Assembly (NCBI RefSeq): GCF_003255815.1
Contig: NC_037668.1
Span: 62,802,178 to 62,866,177 of the forward strand
Reading direction: 5' to 3'
From: Theropithecus gelada
Lineage: Eukaryota > Chordata > Mammalia > Primates > Cercopithecidae
DNA: 64,000 bases
Shown here: in pieces, positions 40,100-51,037 of the stretch
Numbering within the stretch: the first letter of the stretch is position 1
Layout of the letters: the number at the start of each line of letters is the position of its first letter
Notes under the pieces: model-generated
Seen by the model: only the letters and a program-made list of their open reading frames with translations
Databases searched by the model: none
What the model was told of the DNA's origin: nothing
Program-made: the position numbers and the translations under genes

Positions 40100-40419
40100 T
40101 TTATCAAGTTACTTTACCTGCATATTTAGCCTCAGAGCATTTGCACTTGCTCTTTATTTAGCCTGTAGTGTTCTCTCCCCTTCGCCATGTCCGGCTCTTT
40201 GCACAGGTATCTCCTTTTCTTTTTTTTTTCTTTTTCCTTCCCTGCTTTATGGAGTGATCTCTTCATCCTTCTATCTCAGTTGAAAATCACCCCAAAGAAG
40301 TCTTCTGTGCTCATCATCACATCTAAAGCAGGCTCCTCCTCTCTGTTACAACATCCTGTATGTCATGTACATGATAGCTCTCTTCACAACTTGTGTATTC
40401 TTGTTTATTTCTTCTTTTT

Positions 40420-40429
<10 letters not shown>

Positions 40430-40452
<23 letters not shown>

Positions 40453-40734
40453 AGACAGATTCTCCCTCTGTGGCCCAGGCTAGAGTGCAGTGGCCGGATC
40501 TCAGCTCACTGCAAGCCCCGCCTTCTGGGTTCACGCCATTCTCCTGCCTCAGCCTCCCGAGTAGCTGGGACTACAGGCTCCCGCCACCTCGCCCGGCTAG
40601 TTTTTTGTATTTTTTAGTAGAGACGGGGTTTCACCATGTTAGCCAGGATGGTCTCGATCTCCTGACCTCGTGATCCACCCGTCTCAGCGTCCCAAAGTGC
40701 TGGTATTACAGGCTTGAGCCACCGCGCCTGGCCA
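40430..40734 (-). mobile_element. AluY (Old World monkey type)
   Basis: T22 tail, 'gtggccggatctcagctcac', and ends 'ccaccgcgcctggcc'. Confidence 0.95.
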
Positions 40735-40866
40735 ATTTTTGTATTTTTAGTGGAAATGGGATTTCACCATGTTGGCAAGGCTGATCTCAAACTCCTGACC
40801 TTAAGTGACCTGCCAGCCTCAGCCTCCCAGAGTGCTGGAATTACAGGCATAAGCCACCGCACGCAA
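40735..40866 (-). mobile_element. Older Alu, head-side half
   Basis: 'aatttttgtatttttagtgg' to 'ccaccgcacgcaa'. It abuts the younger AluY with no tail-side half visible. Confidence 0.85.
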
Positions 40867-41167
40867 CCTATTTCTTCATTTGTCTATTGTCTGTCTTCTC
40901 TGTTGGACTGAAACTCTGAGTTCTTTAAGGCTGTATCACTGGCACCTAAAACAGACACTAGCACAGAGATAAACATTTGTTGAGTGAAGGAATAAATAAA
41001 AGCATAATGGTGAAGAACAGACTGTTTCCATCTGAGCAGGGTATTGTCCCATGATCTTTCACTTTTCTGGCACCCTTGCTTTTTGGGGACATTGTGAGGA
41101 TTGTGTGAAGTGTTTAGTACTTTCTAAGTGCTCAGTAAAGCCAAGTGCACTGGTTTGAGCCTGTAAT
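40867..41167 (+). repeat. Dispersed direct duplicate, copy 2 (source of 37089-37392)
   Basis: It is continuous with the L2 sequence upstream (39.6-40.4 kb) once the Alus are removed, so it is the likely parent copy. Confidence 0.9.
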
Positions 41168-41450
41168 CCCAGCTATTCAAAAGGCTGGGACAGGAGGACC
41201 ACTTCAGGCCAGGAGTTTGAGACTAGCCTGGGCAACATAGCAAGACCCCATATCTAAAAATAATAATAATAAGAAGAAAAATTATCTGGGTGTGGTGGCA
41301 GGTGCCTGTAGTCCTAGCTACTTGGGAGACTGAAGTGGAAGGATCTCTTGAAGCCAGGACCCAGGAGATGGAGGTTGCAGTGAGTTGTGATGGTGCCACT
41401 AAATTCTAGCCTGGGTGACAGAGCAAGATCCTGTCTCTAAATAAGAGTTA
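41141..41450 (+). mobile_element. Alu (AluJ-like), missing part of the left arm
   Basis: 'gccaagtgcactggtttgag' jumps to 'cccagctattcaaaaggctg'. The middle linker is (AAT)n. Confidence 0.8.
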
Positions 41451-41613
41451 AAAGTTTGGTATGTGTACCAAAAGAGTAATTATTTACTATTATAAGTAAT
41501 ATCTACTTGAAAGAATAGCCAGTATCAAAATAGCCAAAATCAACTGATCATTTAGTTTATGTCATACAATGTAGTAAGTACTTAATATTGAATTGTTTTT
41601 CCGTTTTTGGTTT

Positions 41614-41914
41614 TGTTTTGTTTTGTTTTTTTGAGATGGAGTCTTGCTCTGCTGCCCAGGCCGGAGTGCAGTGGTATGATCTTGGCTCCCTGCAACCTCT
41701 GCCTCCCAGGTTCAAGCAATTCTCCTGCCTCAGCCTCCCAAGTACCTGGGACTATAGGCACCCACCACCAGGCCCAGCTAATTTTTGTATTTTTAGTAGA
41801 GACAGGATTTCATTATGTTGGCCAGGCTGGTCTCGAACTCCTGACATCAGGTGATCCACCCGCCTTGACCTCCCAAAGTACTGGCATCATAGCCATGAGC
41901 CCCTGCACTCGGCC
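41614..41914 (-). mobile_element. Alu, full length
   Basis: It has a (GTTTT)n tail and ends 'gcccctgcactcggcc'. Confidence 0.94.
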
Positions 41915-42029
41915 TTAATATTTAATTCTTATTACAACTCTGAGATTTATAGTATTATTTTTCTCATCTTTCAGATTAAAAAACCACCATTACTGTAATC
42001 CAAGCTAACATTATTCTTTCTCTCTCTTC

Positions 42030-42148
42030 TCTAGTTCTTGAGAGGTGGAGCCTCGTTATGTTGCCCAGGCTGGTCTCGAACTTCTGTGCTCAAGTGATCT
42101 TCCCACCTCAGCCTCCTGAGTCTACAGGCACAGGTCACTATGCCCAGC
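42030..42148 (-). mobile_element. Free Alu monomer (FRAM-like) with target duplication
   Basis: There is a single arm from 'ttcttgagaggtggagcctc' to 'ctatgcccagc'. 'ccaagctaacattRtt' occurs at 42000 and again at 42147. Confidence 0.85.
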
Positions 42149-42479
42149 CAAGCTAACATTGTTTTGTTACATCCAGGATACACACTGAAAACTAACAGTG
42201 TAACATGATTGTTCACCTAGAACTTCTGCAAAAGCTTTCTAACTGGTCATCCCAATTGCCTTCGTCTTTCCTATTTTCCAGGCAGCTAGCAAATTATCAT
42301 TTTTAAAGGCAAATCTGATGCTTCAGTTCCCCTCTTTTAAACTTTTTATGGCCTTCCTATTGCCCTTAAAAGAAAAAACAACCTCATTAACTCCTATGAC
42401 GTCCCTCCATTCCCTGGCCATCTCGTTCCTCCCCAGCCTCATCCCCGACTCCTGAATTCTTTGCTGTAGTCACACTGAC

Positions 42480-42835
42480 TGCCTTTAGTTCTTTTAAGTT
42501 CTCATGTTCTCATCTGAAATAATATCTTCCTGGTCATCATCTCTCTCCTTTATGGTTAGCTCTTATCCATCTTTCAGGACGTGACTTACACTTGCCCTTC
42601 TCTGGAGGCCTTCTGTGACCCCAAGGACCAAGCTGCCCCATTTGATTAGCAACCTGTACTTTCACTCTTAGAGTATTCATCCCACTTTATTATAGAAACT
42701 TGCAAAATTGTACACTTTAGGCTGTAAGATCATGAGGACAATGACTGAGATTCTCTTTTCAGCACCAAATCCTCAGGGCCTAGTGCTGTGATACTCTATA
42801 TTTGAACAAATGAATAAGTGAATGAATCCATTAAT
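42480..42835 (+). mobile_element. L2 3' end
   Basis: 'ctggaggccttctgtgaccc', 'cactttattatagaaacttg', 'gtaagatcatgaggacaatg' and 'gaacaaatgaataagtgaat' follow the L2 3'-end order. Confidence 0.7.
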
Positions 42836-43960
42836 CTTTCCTTTTCTGAACCATTGAAGAATGTCCTCAACATAAATGACTAATTTCAGATATTAAACAC
42901 AACTCTGTAGCTCACATCTGTGGTAAATTATCATGCCTGAATAGTATGTAGAACAATCTTTACCTTGTAATACTTTGAATGTGGGTGAACTTACAGTTCA
43001 AACACTATAATTACAATAAAATGAAAATTATAATTATCCTCTTGTTTGAGTTTTTATAAGGCCTAGAAGGGTAGGGGATGGAAATAATATGCTTGATGAA
43101 ACACACTGCTGCTCTCTAATGAATATTAATTCAATTGACTAAATTTACATCTTCAGCTGTCCCCCAGGGCTTGAGAAACCATGTTGGTCAGCATGTGTTA
43201 ATTTAGCTTCGTAGTTCTCTCTTCCAACTTTGCAGAGGCTATTCAGTTTTCAGATCTATCAGCACTTGTCTCTGAGGCTTCATGCACACAACAGAGAGCT
43301 CAAATTATTTTGCTGGGGGCAGAAAAGGAGAGCTAAAAGAAGGGCATCTAAGCTCCTCAAATGCACACCACCTCCCCCAAGGAAGTGGCTCTTAGATGAG
43401 CCCAACTGGCAAACTCTAACCGTGTAGTAAAACCCTCACCACTAGGTGTCTCAGTGGCCGTGCCACTTCCTCCATCTCCTTGGAAAGCAGCTAGCTGCAT
43501 ACACTCCATTACTCTATTGTTATTGAGCCTCCAAGCTAAGAACCTTTTGGAAAGGTTGATTTCAATACCTGGATAAATTTTGCAGTAGATCTAATCAGTA
43601 TCTAGATTGCCTCTCTTAATAAGAGAAACATTGGATTAACTGCAGTGTCTTCCTCTGTTACTGCCTTCATTTATTTAGGGAAAACGTGCTCTGCTTGTAG
43701 TACCTTTATTTACTTAATTATTTCTCCATTTAATTTATTTCTTTATTGTGTTGGGGGATGGGGAGAGGTCTTCCTTAGTCATGATGAGCGACCCCATTTT
43801 CATCACCTCTCACTCCTACACTGAACTAAATTAAATGTTTTTCCAGGATTTTTCCACAGTTACTTTAGACTTGAAGGCATTTATTTTCAACTGCCCCTAT
43901 GTTTACCACTTGAACTGATTTTAAAGGTAAAAAAAAAAAAAATGGAGTTTAAAGAATCAT
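42836..43960. other. Unique-looking intergenic sequence
   Basis: There is no gene, no clear repeat and no splice-bounded frame. One short ORF (43230-43427) lacks any supporting feature. Confidence 0.4.
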
Positions 43961-44069
43961 CAAATGGAGAAAGATAGCTCAGAGGTAGGTATAAATTTTT
44001 ACCATAAGTGTACTTCAGAAATTAATGAGAAAGGAAAGAAGTATTCAACAAATGGCACTAAAATATTTA

Positions 44070-44130
44070 ATTTGCTATATATGTATGTGTGTGTGTATCT
44101 ATGTGTGTGTATATATATATATATATATAA
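44070..44130. repeat. (TG)n/(TA)n compound microsatellite
   Basis: 'tgtatgtgtgtgtgtatcta' followed by a (TA)n run. Confidence 0.9.
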
Positions 44131-44369
44131 TCAAACTGATTCCAGATGGATAAAAGAAATATACATATTTTTTAGACAAACCCAGAAAGAATGAGAAGAA
44201 AATAAAAGTGAATATCAGATCTTTGTCAGGAAGAGCATGTTTTAAGATTTACTCTGATAGAATAAATCGCAAAACAAAATATCAGTAAATTTCCGTGCGT
44301 GAAGATTAGAAACCACCAGGTTAAAAACCAAGACAATAATAAAAATTAAAAGTTAAATTAAAAAGAATT

Positions 44370-44677
44370 GGCCGGGCGCGGTGGCTCAAGCCTGTAATCC
44401 CAGCACTTTGGGAGGCCGAGGCGGGCGGATCACAAGGTCAGGAGATCGAGACCATCCTGGCTAACATGGTGAAACCCCGTCTCTACTAAAAAATACAAAA
44501 AACTAGCCGGGCGTGGTGGCGGGCGCCTGTAGTCCCAGCTACTTTGGAGGCTGAGGCAGGAGAATGGCGTGAACCGGGAGGGCGGAGCTTGCAGTGAGCC
44601 GAGATCGCGCCACTGCACTCCAGCCTGGGGCACAGAGCAAGACTCTGTCTCAAAAAAAAAAAAAAAAAAAAAAAAAA
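44370..44677 (+). mobile_element. AluY (Old World monkey type)
   Basis: Near consensus, poly-A of 27, flanked by 'aaaaagaattg'. Confidence 0.96.
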
Positions 44678-45394
44678 GAATTGCAAGAAAAAATTATAAG
44701 TGGTTAATATCTTTCCTATGCAAATGACATGTACAATTTTATAAGAAAAATAAGATCCCAATTAATAGCCAAAATAAATGAACTAACACATGGAAAATAT
44801 TCATCCTCTGATGATAATTACAGAACTGGAAATAAAAATGAGAGAATAGTTTTCATCTAAGTTAACACAAATTTAAACAGCCACTACTGATATAATTCTT
44901 TTGGAAAACAATTTGGCAAATTCATTTTCTCCCCTTCTCTCTCCTTTTCTCCCCCCCACCCCCGACATCCTCCCCGCTTTCATTCATTCATTTATTTAAC
45001 AAATACCCTCTGTGTGCCTGCCAGGTGCTGGAATCTAGCCTAAATTCTAAATACGGAAAAAATGTTATGTATAAATTTGTTCATCTCCACATGATTAGTA
45101 ACAGCATTAAATCAAAAACATCCTACATTGTCATCCATAGGCAAGGTCTTGTTTTGCTTAAGACAATCTTAGTTTATATTTGATTTCCCAGAGTAATTAA
45201 TAAATAGTGCCCCCCATTAAGACAGCTTTCTGGCTGATAGCAGTCAAGTATCTTGAGGAAGGACCAGCTTTTCTAATTTGTACAAAAGCACCATTGGGAT
45301 TAGCCACTGTCCCTTAAGTTACTAAGGTTGGATGATTTCTGGTTTCCTATTTTTCTGCAATTTCTAGATTTTCTAAAATGGATTTTACATGTGT

Positions 45395-45575
45395 GTGGGC
45401 TTTACATGCATTAACTCATTTAATTTTCACAACCCCATAATTATTTATTTTTCTTATTTCACCCCCTTTTATTAAGATAAGGGATTAAGTCACCGAGAGT
45501 CACATACTTATGAAGTGGTAGAACCAAGATTTACACCTGCATAGTCTATATCCAGACCTTTAAATAGCAAGTTAT
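45395..45575 (+). mobile_element. MIR
   Basis: 'catgcattaactcatttaat', 'cacaaccccataattattta' and 'gaagtggtagaaccaagatt' in MIR order. The sequence from 44961 to 45394 has no recognised content. Confidence 0.65.
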
Positions 45576-45883
45576 CCTGCCCATAGGGACAACTATATCC
45601 AGTTGGACTTCTTATTCATTTATGGGGGGATAAAGATTATCTATGTTCACAAATGTTATTTGGAAAGTGCATACAAATAGTAGCCCCAAAATGTGTCTAT
45701 CTCTTATAAACAAAATAGGTTCTCTTAAGTCCACTAATTATAAATACATTGTAAATACAGCAATTGATTTTTAAAAAATAAAATTCAAGAATTCATTAAC
45801 AAATAAAATGTAAGAATCCCAAATACCCAATTATGAAGTCTCTTTTTAATGTATAGTTTTATCTATTTAAATTTCTTTGTATT

Positions 45884-46200
45884 GGCCAGGCGTGGTGGCT
45901 CATGCCTGTAATCACAGCATTTTGGGAGGCGGATCACCTGAGGTCAGGAGTTTGAGACCAGCCTGGCCAACATGGCAAAACCTCGTCTCTACTAAAAATT
46001 TTAAAAAACAGCCAGGCGTGGTGGCACACACCTGTAATCCCAGCTACTTGGGAGGCTGAGGCAGGAGAATCATTTGAACCCGGTAGGTGGAGGTTACAGT
46101 GAGCCGAGATCCAGTCACTGCACTCCAGCCTGGGGAACAGAGCAAGACTCCATCTCAAAAAAATAAATAAAATAAAATAAAATAAATATTTATTTATTTT
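45884..46200 (+). mobile_element. Alu with (AAATA)n tail
   Basis: It starts 'ggccaggcgtggtggctcat', has a small left-arm deletion, and the tail has become an AAATA/TTTA microsatellite (46158-46200). Confidence 0.93.
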
Positions 46201-46264
46201 ATTAATTTATTTCTTTTTTCCACTCTGGGCTCATTTCTCGATCTGTTTAAATTTCAACATATGA

Positions 46265-46528
46265 GACTGGGCACAGTGGCTCATGCCTATAACACCAGCA
46301 CTTTGGGAGGCTGAGGTGGGCGGATCACCTGAGGTCAGGAGTCACAGACCAGCCTGACCAACATGTTGAAACCCTGTCTCCACTAAAAATAAAAAATTAG
46401 CTGAGTATGTGGCACATGCCTGTAATCCCAACTATTCAGGAAGCTGAGGCAGGAGAATCGCTTGAACCTGGGAGGCGGAGGTTGCAGTGAGCTGAGATCG
46501 TACCACTGTACTCCAGCCTGGGTGACAG
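46265..46528 (+). mobile_element. Alu, fused tail-to-tail with an inverted Alu
   Basis: It starts 'actgggcacagtggctcatg' and ends at 'cctgggtgacaga' without poly-A. Confidence 0.9.
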
Positions 46529-46764
46529 ATCATGGCTCACTGCAACCTCTGCCTCCCAGGTTTAAGCGATTCTCCTGCCTCAGCCTCCTGAGTAGCTGGA
46601 ACTACAGGCATGCACCACCATGCCCTGCTGATTTTTTGTATTATTAGTAGAGACGGGGTTTCACCATGTTGGCCAGGCTGGTCTCAAATTCCTGACTCAG
46701 GTGATCCACCAACCTCGGCCTCCCAAAGTGCTGGGATTACAGGCGTGAGCCACCACACCTGGGC
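46529..46764 (-). mobile_element. Alu, inverted partner lacking its tail
   Basis: It starts directly at 'tcatggctcactgcaacctc' and ends 'ccaccacacctgggcc'. Confidence 0.9.
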
Positions 46765-46811
46765 CACATACCACTTTTAAATGTATTGATGGAAAAATAA
46801 TATTTTTTGTA

Positions 46812-47840
46812 GATCATGTATGGTGGCTCATGCCTGTAATCCTACCACTTTGAGAGGCTGAAGCGGGTGGATCACTTGAGGCCAGGAGTTCCAGACCAGC
46901 CTGGGCAACATGGCGAAACCGCCATCTCTACAAAAAATACAAAATTTAACTGGGAGTTGTCGCATGTGCCTGTAGTCCCAGCTACTGGGAAGGCTGAGGT
47001 GGGAGGCTTCTTTAAGACAGGAGAACTCCCTGGACCCCTTCACAGGACTTGCAACAGGGATGTGGCTCACTTACTCGGCTGCCATCCTCAAACCCTTTGT
47101 GGGAGGGGGAGCATGCAGACAAGTGGGTGCTGGGGCTCTGACGAGAGCTTTTGGGGTCCATCTCTATGGTAGCATCTAGGGGTATGTTACAATTAATGCT
47201 CTTTTAGCAGTTTCTGTCTGCAGACAGCTAAGTGTTAACCAGCTCAGTGGAGAGTCAGGGTGACAGCCTTTTACATCCTTCCTTCTTGGTACCCAGGTCC
47301 TTGTCCGGTGCCCAAAAAGAATCAGGTCACATGGACTTGAAGGATGGTGAATGTGGAGGTTTCACTGAGTAACAGAGGTGGCTCTCAGTGGGATAGGGAG
47401 TTGGAAAGGGGGTGGAGTGGGAAAATAATCTTCCCCTGGAGTTCGGACATCCTGAGCTGACCTCCTTTCTGATAGTGCAGCTGTCTCTTCCACATTCAGA
47501 CGCTGCTTCTCTTCTCTCCTCTGCCATGTCCCTCTGCTCCTCTGCCAGTGGAGTCTGGGGTTTTTATGCTGGATGGTGGGCGTGGCAAGCCAGGGTGGTT
47601 TTGGAAAAAGCAACGTTTGGGTGGGAAAATAGGGATGTAAAGTTCTTATTTAGAGCTGCAGGCCCAGGCTTGTGGGTGGGGCTTTTGTGGGGAACCATCC
47701 TCTTCTAGCCGGTATTTCCCTGCCTCTGATTCATATCAACTTGACCACAGGAGGTCAAGGCTGCAGTGAACCAAGATCACACCACTGCACTCCAGCCTGG
47801 GTAACACAGTGAGACCCTGTATCAAAATACACACACACAC
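46812..47840 (+). mobile_element. Alu (AluJ-like) split by a solo LTR
   Basis: The left part is 46812-47023 and the right part 47750-47835 ('ggaggtcaaggctgcagtga'...). The two halves rejoin in Alu order when the LTR is removed. Confidence 0.85.
47024..47749 (-). mobile_element. Solo LTR, ERV1-type endogenous retrovirus
   Basis: A block of about 726 bp starts (minus) 'tgtggtcaagttgatatgaa'. It carries a TATA-like 'cataaaaacccc', a leader-like purine-rich stretch, and 'tcagtgaaacc', where a poly(A) signal would be expected. A four-base target duplication 'ggag' lies at 47020-47023 and 47750-47753. There is no gag, pol or env sequence, so it is a solo LTR. The open frames inside it are not genes. 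I do not assign the family. Confidence 0.7.
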
Positions 47841-47868
47841 AAACACACACATACATACACACAAATGT
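47826..47868. repeat. (CA)n repeat in an Alu tail
   Basis: 'acacacacacacaaacacac' with CATA interruptions. Confidence 0.9.
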
Positions 47869-47981
47869 ACATATAGCTGTTTTTGTTACATGATTTATTG
47901 AAATTAAACATGTATCACTAATTACATGGACAAATGTAAAAAATTATAGTTTATGAGTGTTATTAAAGATTTGTAAATACA

Positions 47982-48281
47982 GGCCAGGCACAGTGGCTTG
48001 CGTCTGTAATCCCAGCACTTTGGGAGGCCGAGGGGGCAGATTACCTGAGGTCAGGAGTTCGAGACCATCCTGGCCAACATGGTAAAACCCCATCTCTACT
48101 AAAAATACAAGAATTAGTCGGGCATGGTGGCGCACACCTGTAATCCCACTACTTGGTAGGCTGAGGCAGAAGAATCGCTTGAACCCGGGAGGCAGAAGTT
48201 GCAGTGAGCTGAGATTGCACCACTGCACTCCAGCCTGGGTGACAAAGAAAAGCTCTATTTCAAAAATTAAAAAAAAAAAAA
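47982..48281 (+). mobile_element. Alu, full length
   Basis: It starts 'ggccaggcacagtggcttgc' and its poly-A abuts the next Alu. Confidence 0.94.
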
Positions 48282-48598
48282 GGCCAGACATGGTGGCTAA
48301 CGCCTGTAATCCCAGCACTTTGCGAAGCCGAGGCAGGCGGATCACAAGGTCAGGAGATCGAGACCATCCTGGCTAACACGGTGAAACCCCGTCTCTACTA
48401 AAAATACAAAAAAAATTAGCCAGGCGTGGTGGCAGGCACCTGTAGTCCCAGCTACTCGGGAGGCTGAGGCAGGAGAATGGCGTGAACCTGGGAGGCAGAG
48501 CTTGCAGTGAGCGGAGATGGTGCCACTACACTCCAGCCTGGACAACAGAGCAAGACTCTGTCTCAAAAAAAATAATAACTAATAAACAAAAAAGAAGA
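48282..48598 (+). mobile_element. AluY-like, full length
   Basis: It starts 'ggccagacatggtggctaac' and has the 'atggcgtgaacctgggaggc' motif. Confidence 0.94.
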
Positions 48599-48599
48599 T

Positions 48600-48903
48600 G
48601 TTTTTGTTTTTGTTTTTTGAGATGGAGTCTTGCTCTGTTGCCAGGCTGGAGTGCAGTGGCACCATCTCAGCTCACTGCAACCTCTGCCTCCCAGGTTCAA
48701 GCAATTCTCCTGCCTCAGCCTTCCAAGTAGCTGGGACTATAGGCACACACCACCACGCTCGGCTAATTTTTTTTTTTTCATTTTAGCAGAGATGGGGTTT
48801 CACCATGTTGCTCAGGCTGGTCTCGAACTCCTGAGCTCAGGCAATCTGACCGCCTCGGCCTCCCAAAGTGCTAGGATTACAGGCATGAGCCACCACACCC
48901 AGC
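48600..48903 (-). mobile_element. Alu, full length
   Basis: It directly follows the previous plus Alu, forming a tail-to-tail inverted pair with intact tails. It ends 'ccaccacacccagc'. Confidence 0.93.
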
Positions 48904-48976
48904 AAAAAAACAGCTTTATAAATACAACTGTATAATGCTGCCTTTAACCATATGCTAATCTAAAATAAATTATTTT

Positions 48977-49355
48977 GGTTGGGTGTGGTGGCTGACGCCT
49001 GTAAATAAAATAAAATAAGAAAATAAAATAAATTTTGGCTGGCTGTGGTGCCTTACGCCTATAATCCTAGCACTTTGGGAGGCCGAGGCAGGTGGATCAA
49101 GAGGCCAGGAGCTTGAGATCAGCCTGGCCAATATGGTGAAACTCCATCTCTACTAAAAATACAAAAATTAGCCAGGCTTGGTGGCACACGCCTGTAGTGC
49201 CAGCTACTTGGAAGGCTGAGGCAGGAGAATTGCTTGAACCTGGGAGGCAGATATTGCAGTGAGCCGAGATCATGCCACTGCACTCCAGCCTGGGCAACAG
49301 AGCGAGACTCTGTGCCAAATAAATAAATACAAAAGAATAAAATAAAATAAACTTG
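48977..49355 (+). mobile_element. Alu head stub followed by a full Alu with AAATA tails
   Basis: A 25-base Alu head (48977-49003) runs straight into an (AAATA)n tract. A full Alu follows at 49037-49330 with a similar (AAATA)n tail. Confidence 0.85.
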
Positions 49356-49359
49356 TAAT

Positions 49360-49641
49360 TAGCTGGGCATGGTGGCAGGCGCCTGTAATCCCAGCACTTT
49401 GGGAGCCCAAGGCAGGCGGATCACCTGAGGTCAGGAGTTCAAGACCATCCTGGCCAACGTGGTGAAACCCTGTCTGTACAAAAATACACACATTAGCCGG
49501 GCATGATGGTGGGTGTCTGTAATCCCAGCCACTCAGGAGGCTGAGGTGAGAGAATCGCTTGAACCCAGGAGGCGGAGGTTGCAGTGAGCCGAGATCATGC
49601 CACTGCACTCCAGCCTGGGTGACAGAGCAAGACTCCATCTC

Positions 49642-49655
<14 letters not shown>
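49360..49655 (+). mobile_element. Alu with right-arm-like head (chimeric)
   Basis: Its start 'agctgggcatggtggcaggc' is a right-arm phrase, followed by a left-arm 'cagcactttgggagcccaag'. It looks like an Alu-Alu recombination product. Confidence 0.85.
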
Positions 49656-49672
<17 letters not shown>

Positions 49673-49914
49673 TATAATACATATATATATATATATAATA
49701 CATATATATATATGTCACTCATGCCATGCTTCCATTGTGTTCTTCTCTGCTTAAGCAGGTGAGATTATATATATAATACATAAAAATAGATATATAATAA
49801 TACATGTATAATATATAATATATAATAATATATGTATAATATAATATATAATAATATATGTATAATGTATAATATTATATATAACACATGTATTATATAT
49901 ATATAAAACCTCAC
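49656..49914. repeat. AT-rich repeat locus, (TA)n and TATAATA units
   Basis: It starts in the Alu poly-A as (TA)n. From 49764 to 49909 it holds repeated 'atatataataatatatgtat' units. It is interrupted by the left arm of an inverted repeat. Confidence 0.9.
49715..49763 (+). repeat. Inverted repeat, left arm (49 bp)
   Basis: Exact reverse complement of 49910-49958 by direct reading. It starts 'tcactcatgccatgcttcca' and ends 'ttaagcaggtgag'. Confidence 0.95.
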
Positions 49915-49958
49915 CTGCTTAAGCAGAGAAGAACACAATGGAAGCATGGCATGAGTGA
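49910..49958 (-). repeat. Inverted repeat, right arm (49 bp)
   Basis: It starts 'ctcacctgcttaagcagaga' and continues on the right into non-repeat sequence, so this is the likely original copy. Confidence 0.95.
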
Positions 49959-50617
49959 TATTTCCTGTGAGAAGATAAGGAATTGTACGCACTGCAGGGG
50001 AGTGTTCGGGGCAAGCAAGATTAGCTTCCAATATTCTTCAGACCACAAAGGGGATAAGCTTCCTGCCCTCCTAACACTGTGGCAGAAGGCAGGTTGGACA
50101 CTGGCACTGCAGCAAACGCAGTAAAAGAGCCTCGTTTCACCTGCTTCCCCCCAGATGGGCCCAGAATGAGGCCTTAGCTCCAGGCTTACAGCCACTCTTC
50201 AAGGCTATTATTATTGAATAACCTACCTTGGGCTCCATGAGCACCTTACTACACAGGGGGCATGCCTATAAATCCCTTTGTCATACTTCATTGCCCAATT
50301 CAGGATCAAGGTTGTGAGGATTAAGTGAAATAATGCATATTTAGTACAATGCCGCCCAAGAAACGTCAGCTACTTTTTCTTCAGCACCTCTATGCTCCAT
50401 GTGACCAGGAATGCAGTGGACACGGGTTGATTAAAGGCCACCTTCCTGGGACTTCCTTGGGCAGGGCCCATCATTTGCTCCTTTGGGCTCCTAAATCTCC
50501 TATTCTTCGTTTGTCACTGTACTTACCACTCTACATTGTGTTTCAATTGTCTGCTGACTTTTGTGTTTCCTCCACACGGTTGTGAGTTCTTCGAAGGCAG
50601 AGATCACATTTAACTTT
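49959..50617. other. Unique-looking stretch with MIR and L2 traces
   Basis: 50295-50360 has a MIR-like 'gtgaggattaagtgaaataa'. 50515-50617 has L2-like 'gtgagttcttcgaaggcaga'. The rest is not recognised and no gene is seen. Confidence 0.45.
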
Positions 50618-50914
50618 GTTTTTGTTTTTGTTTTTTTGAGATGGAGTCTCGCTCTGTTGCCCAGGCAGGGGTGCAATGGCACGATCTTGGCTCACTGCAA
50701 CCTCTGCCTCTCAGGTTCGAGGGATTCTCCTGCTTCAGCCTCCCGAGTAGCTGGGATTACAGGTGGCTGCTACCACACCTGGCTAATTTTTGTATTTTTA
50801 GTAGAAACGAGGTTTCACCATGTTGGCCAGGCTGGTGAACTCCTGACCTCAAGAGATCCACCCATCTCAGCCTCCCAAAGTGCTGGATTATAGGCGTGAG
50901 CCACTGTGCTCAGC
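50618..50914 (-). mobile_element. Alu, full length
   Basis: It has a (GTTTTT)n tail and ends 'ccactgtgctcagcc'. Confidence 0.94.
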
Positions 50915-51037
50915 CTGGGATTATGTTTTTCATCTGTGAATTCAGCCTGTGAATTCATGTCTTAGGTGCTTGATGAATGTTTCATGACTGTTAAATAAAG
51001 CGAAGTATGTTGAAAAAAGTATGCATTTTAGAGTGTT

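Larger units (their letters stand above)
35780..41140 (+). mobile_element. L2 LINE remnants, long, interrupted by many Alus
   Basis: Colinear L2-like phrases run through the non-Alu parts: 'tattagacattgccaactgg' (36766), 'ttaatatgtccaacttggag' (37486), 'ggttctacctccaaagtatg' (37626), 'cagccagagtgttatt' (37757), 'ctcaatggcttcccattgtt' (39638), 'cagagcatttgcacttgctc' (40132) and 'taaacatttgttgagtgaa' (40971). It is non-coding. The L2 identity rests on remembered consensus. Confidence 0.6.
43961..44960 (+). mobile_element. Probable old L1 fragment with an Alu insertion
   Basis: 'atggataaaagaaatataca', 'acccagaaagaatgagaaga' and 'ttttggaaaacaatttggca' resemble degenerate L1 ORF2. Identification is uncertain. 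Confidence 0.4.

Noticed and set aside
47327..47708. Frames on both strands of 83-98 codons
   Set aside because: They lie within the solo LTR, which in this orientation has no coding region.
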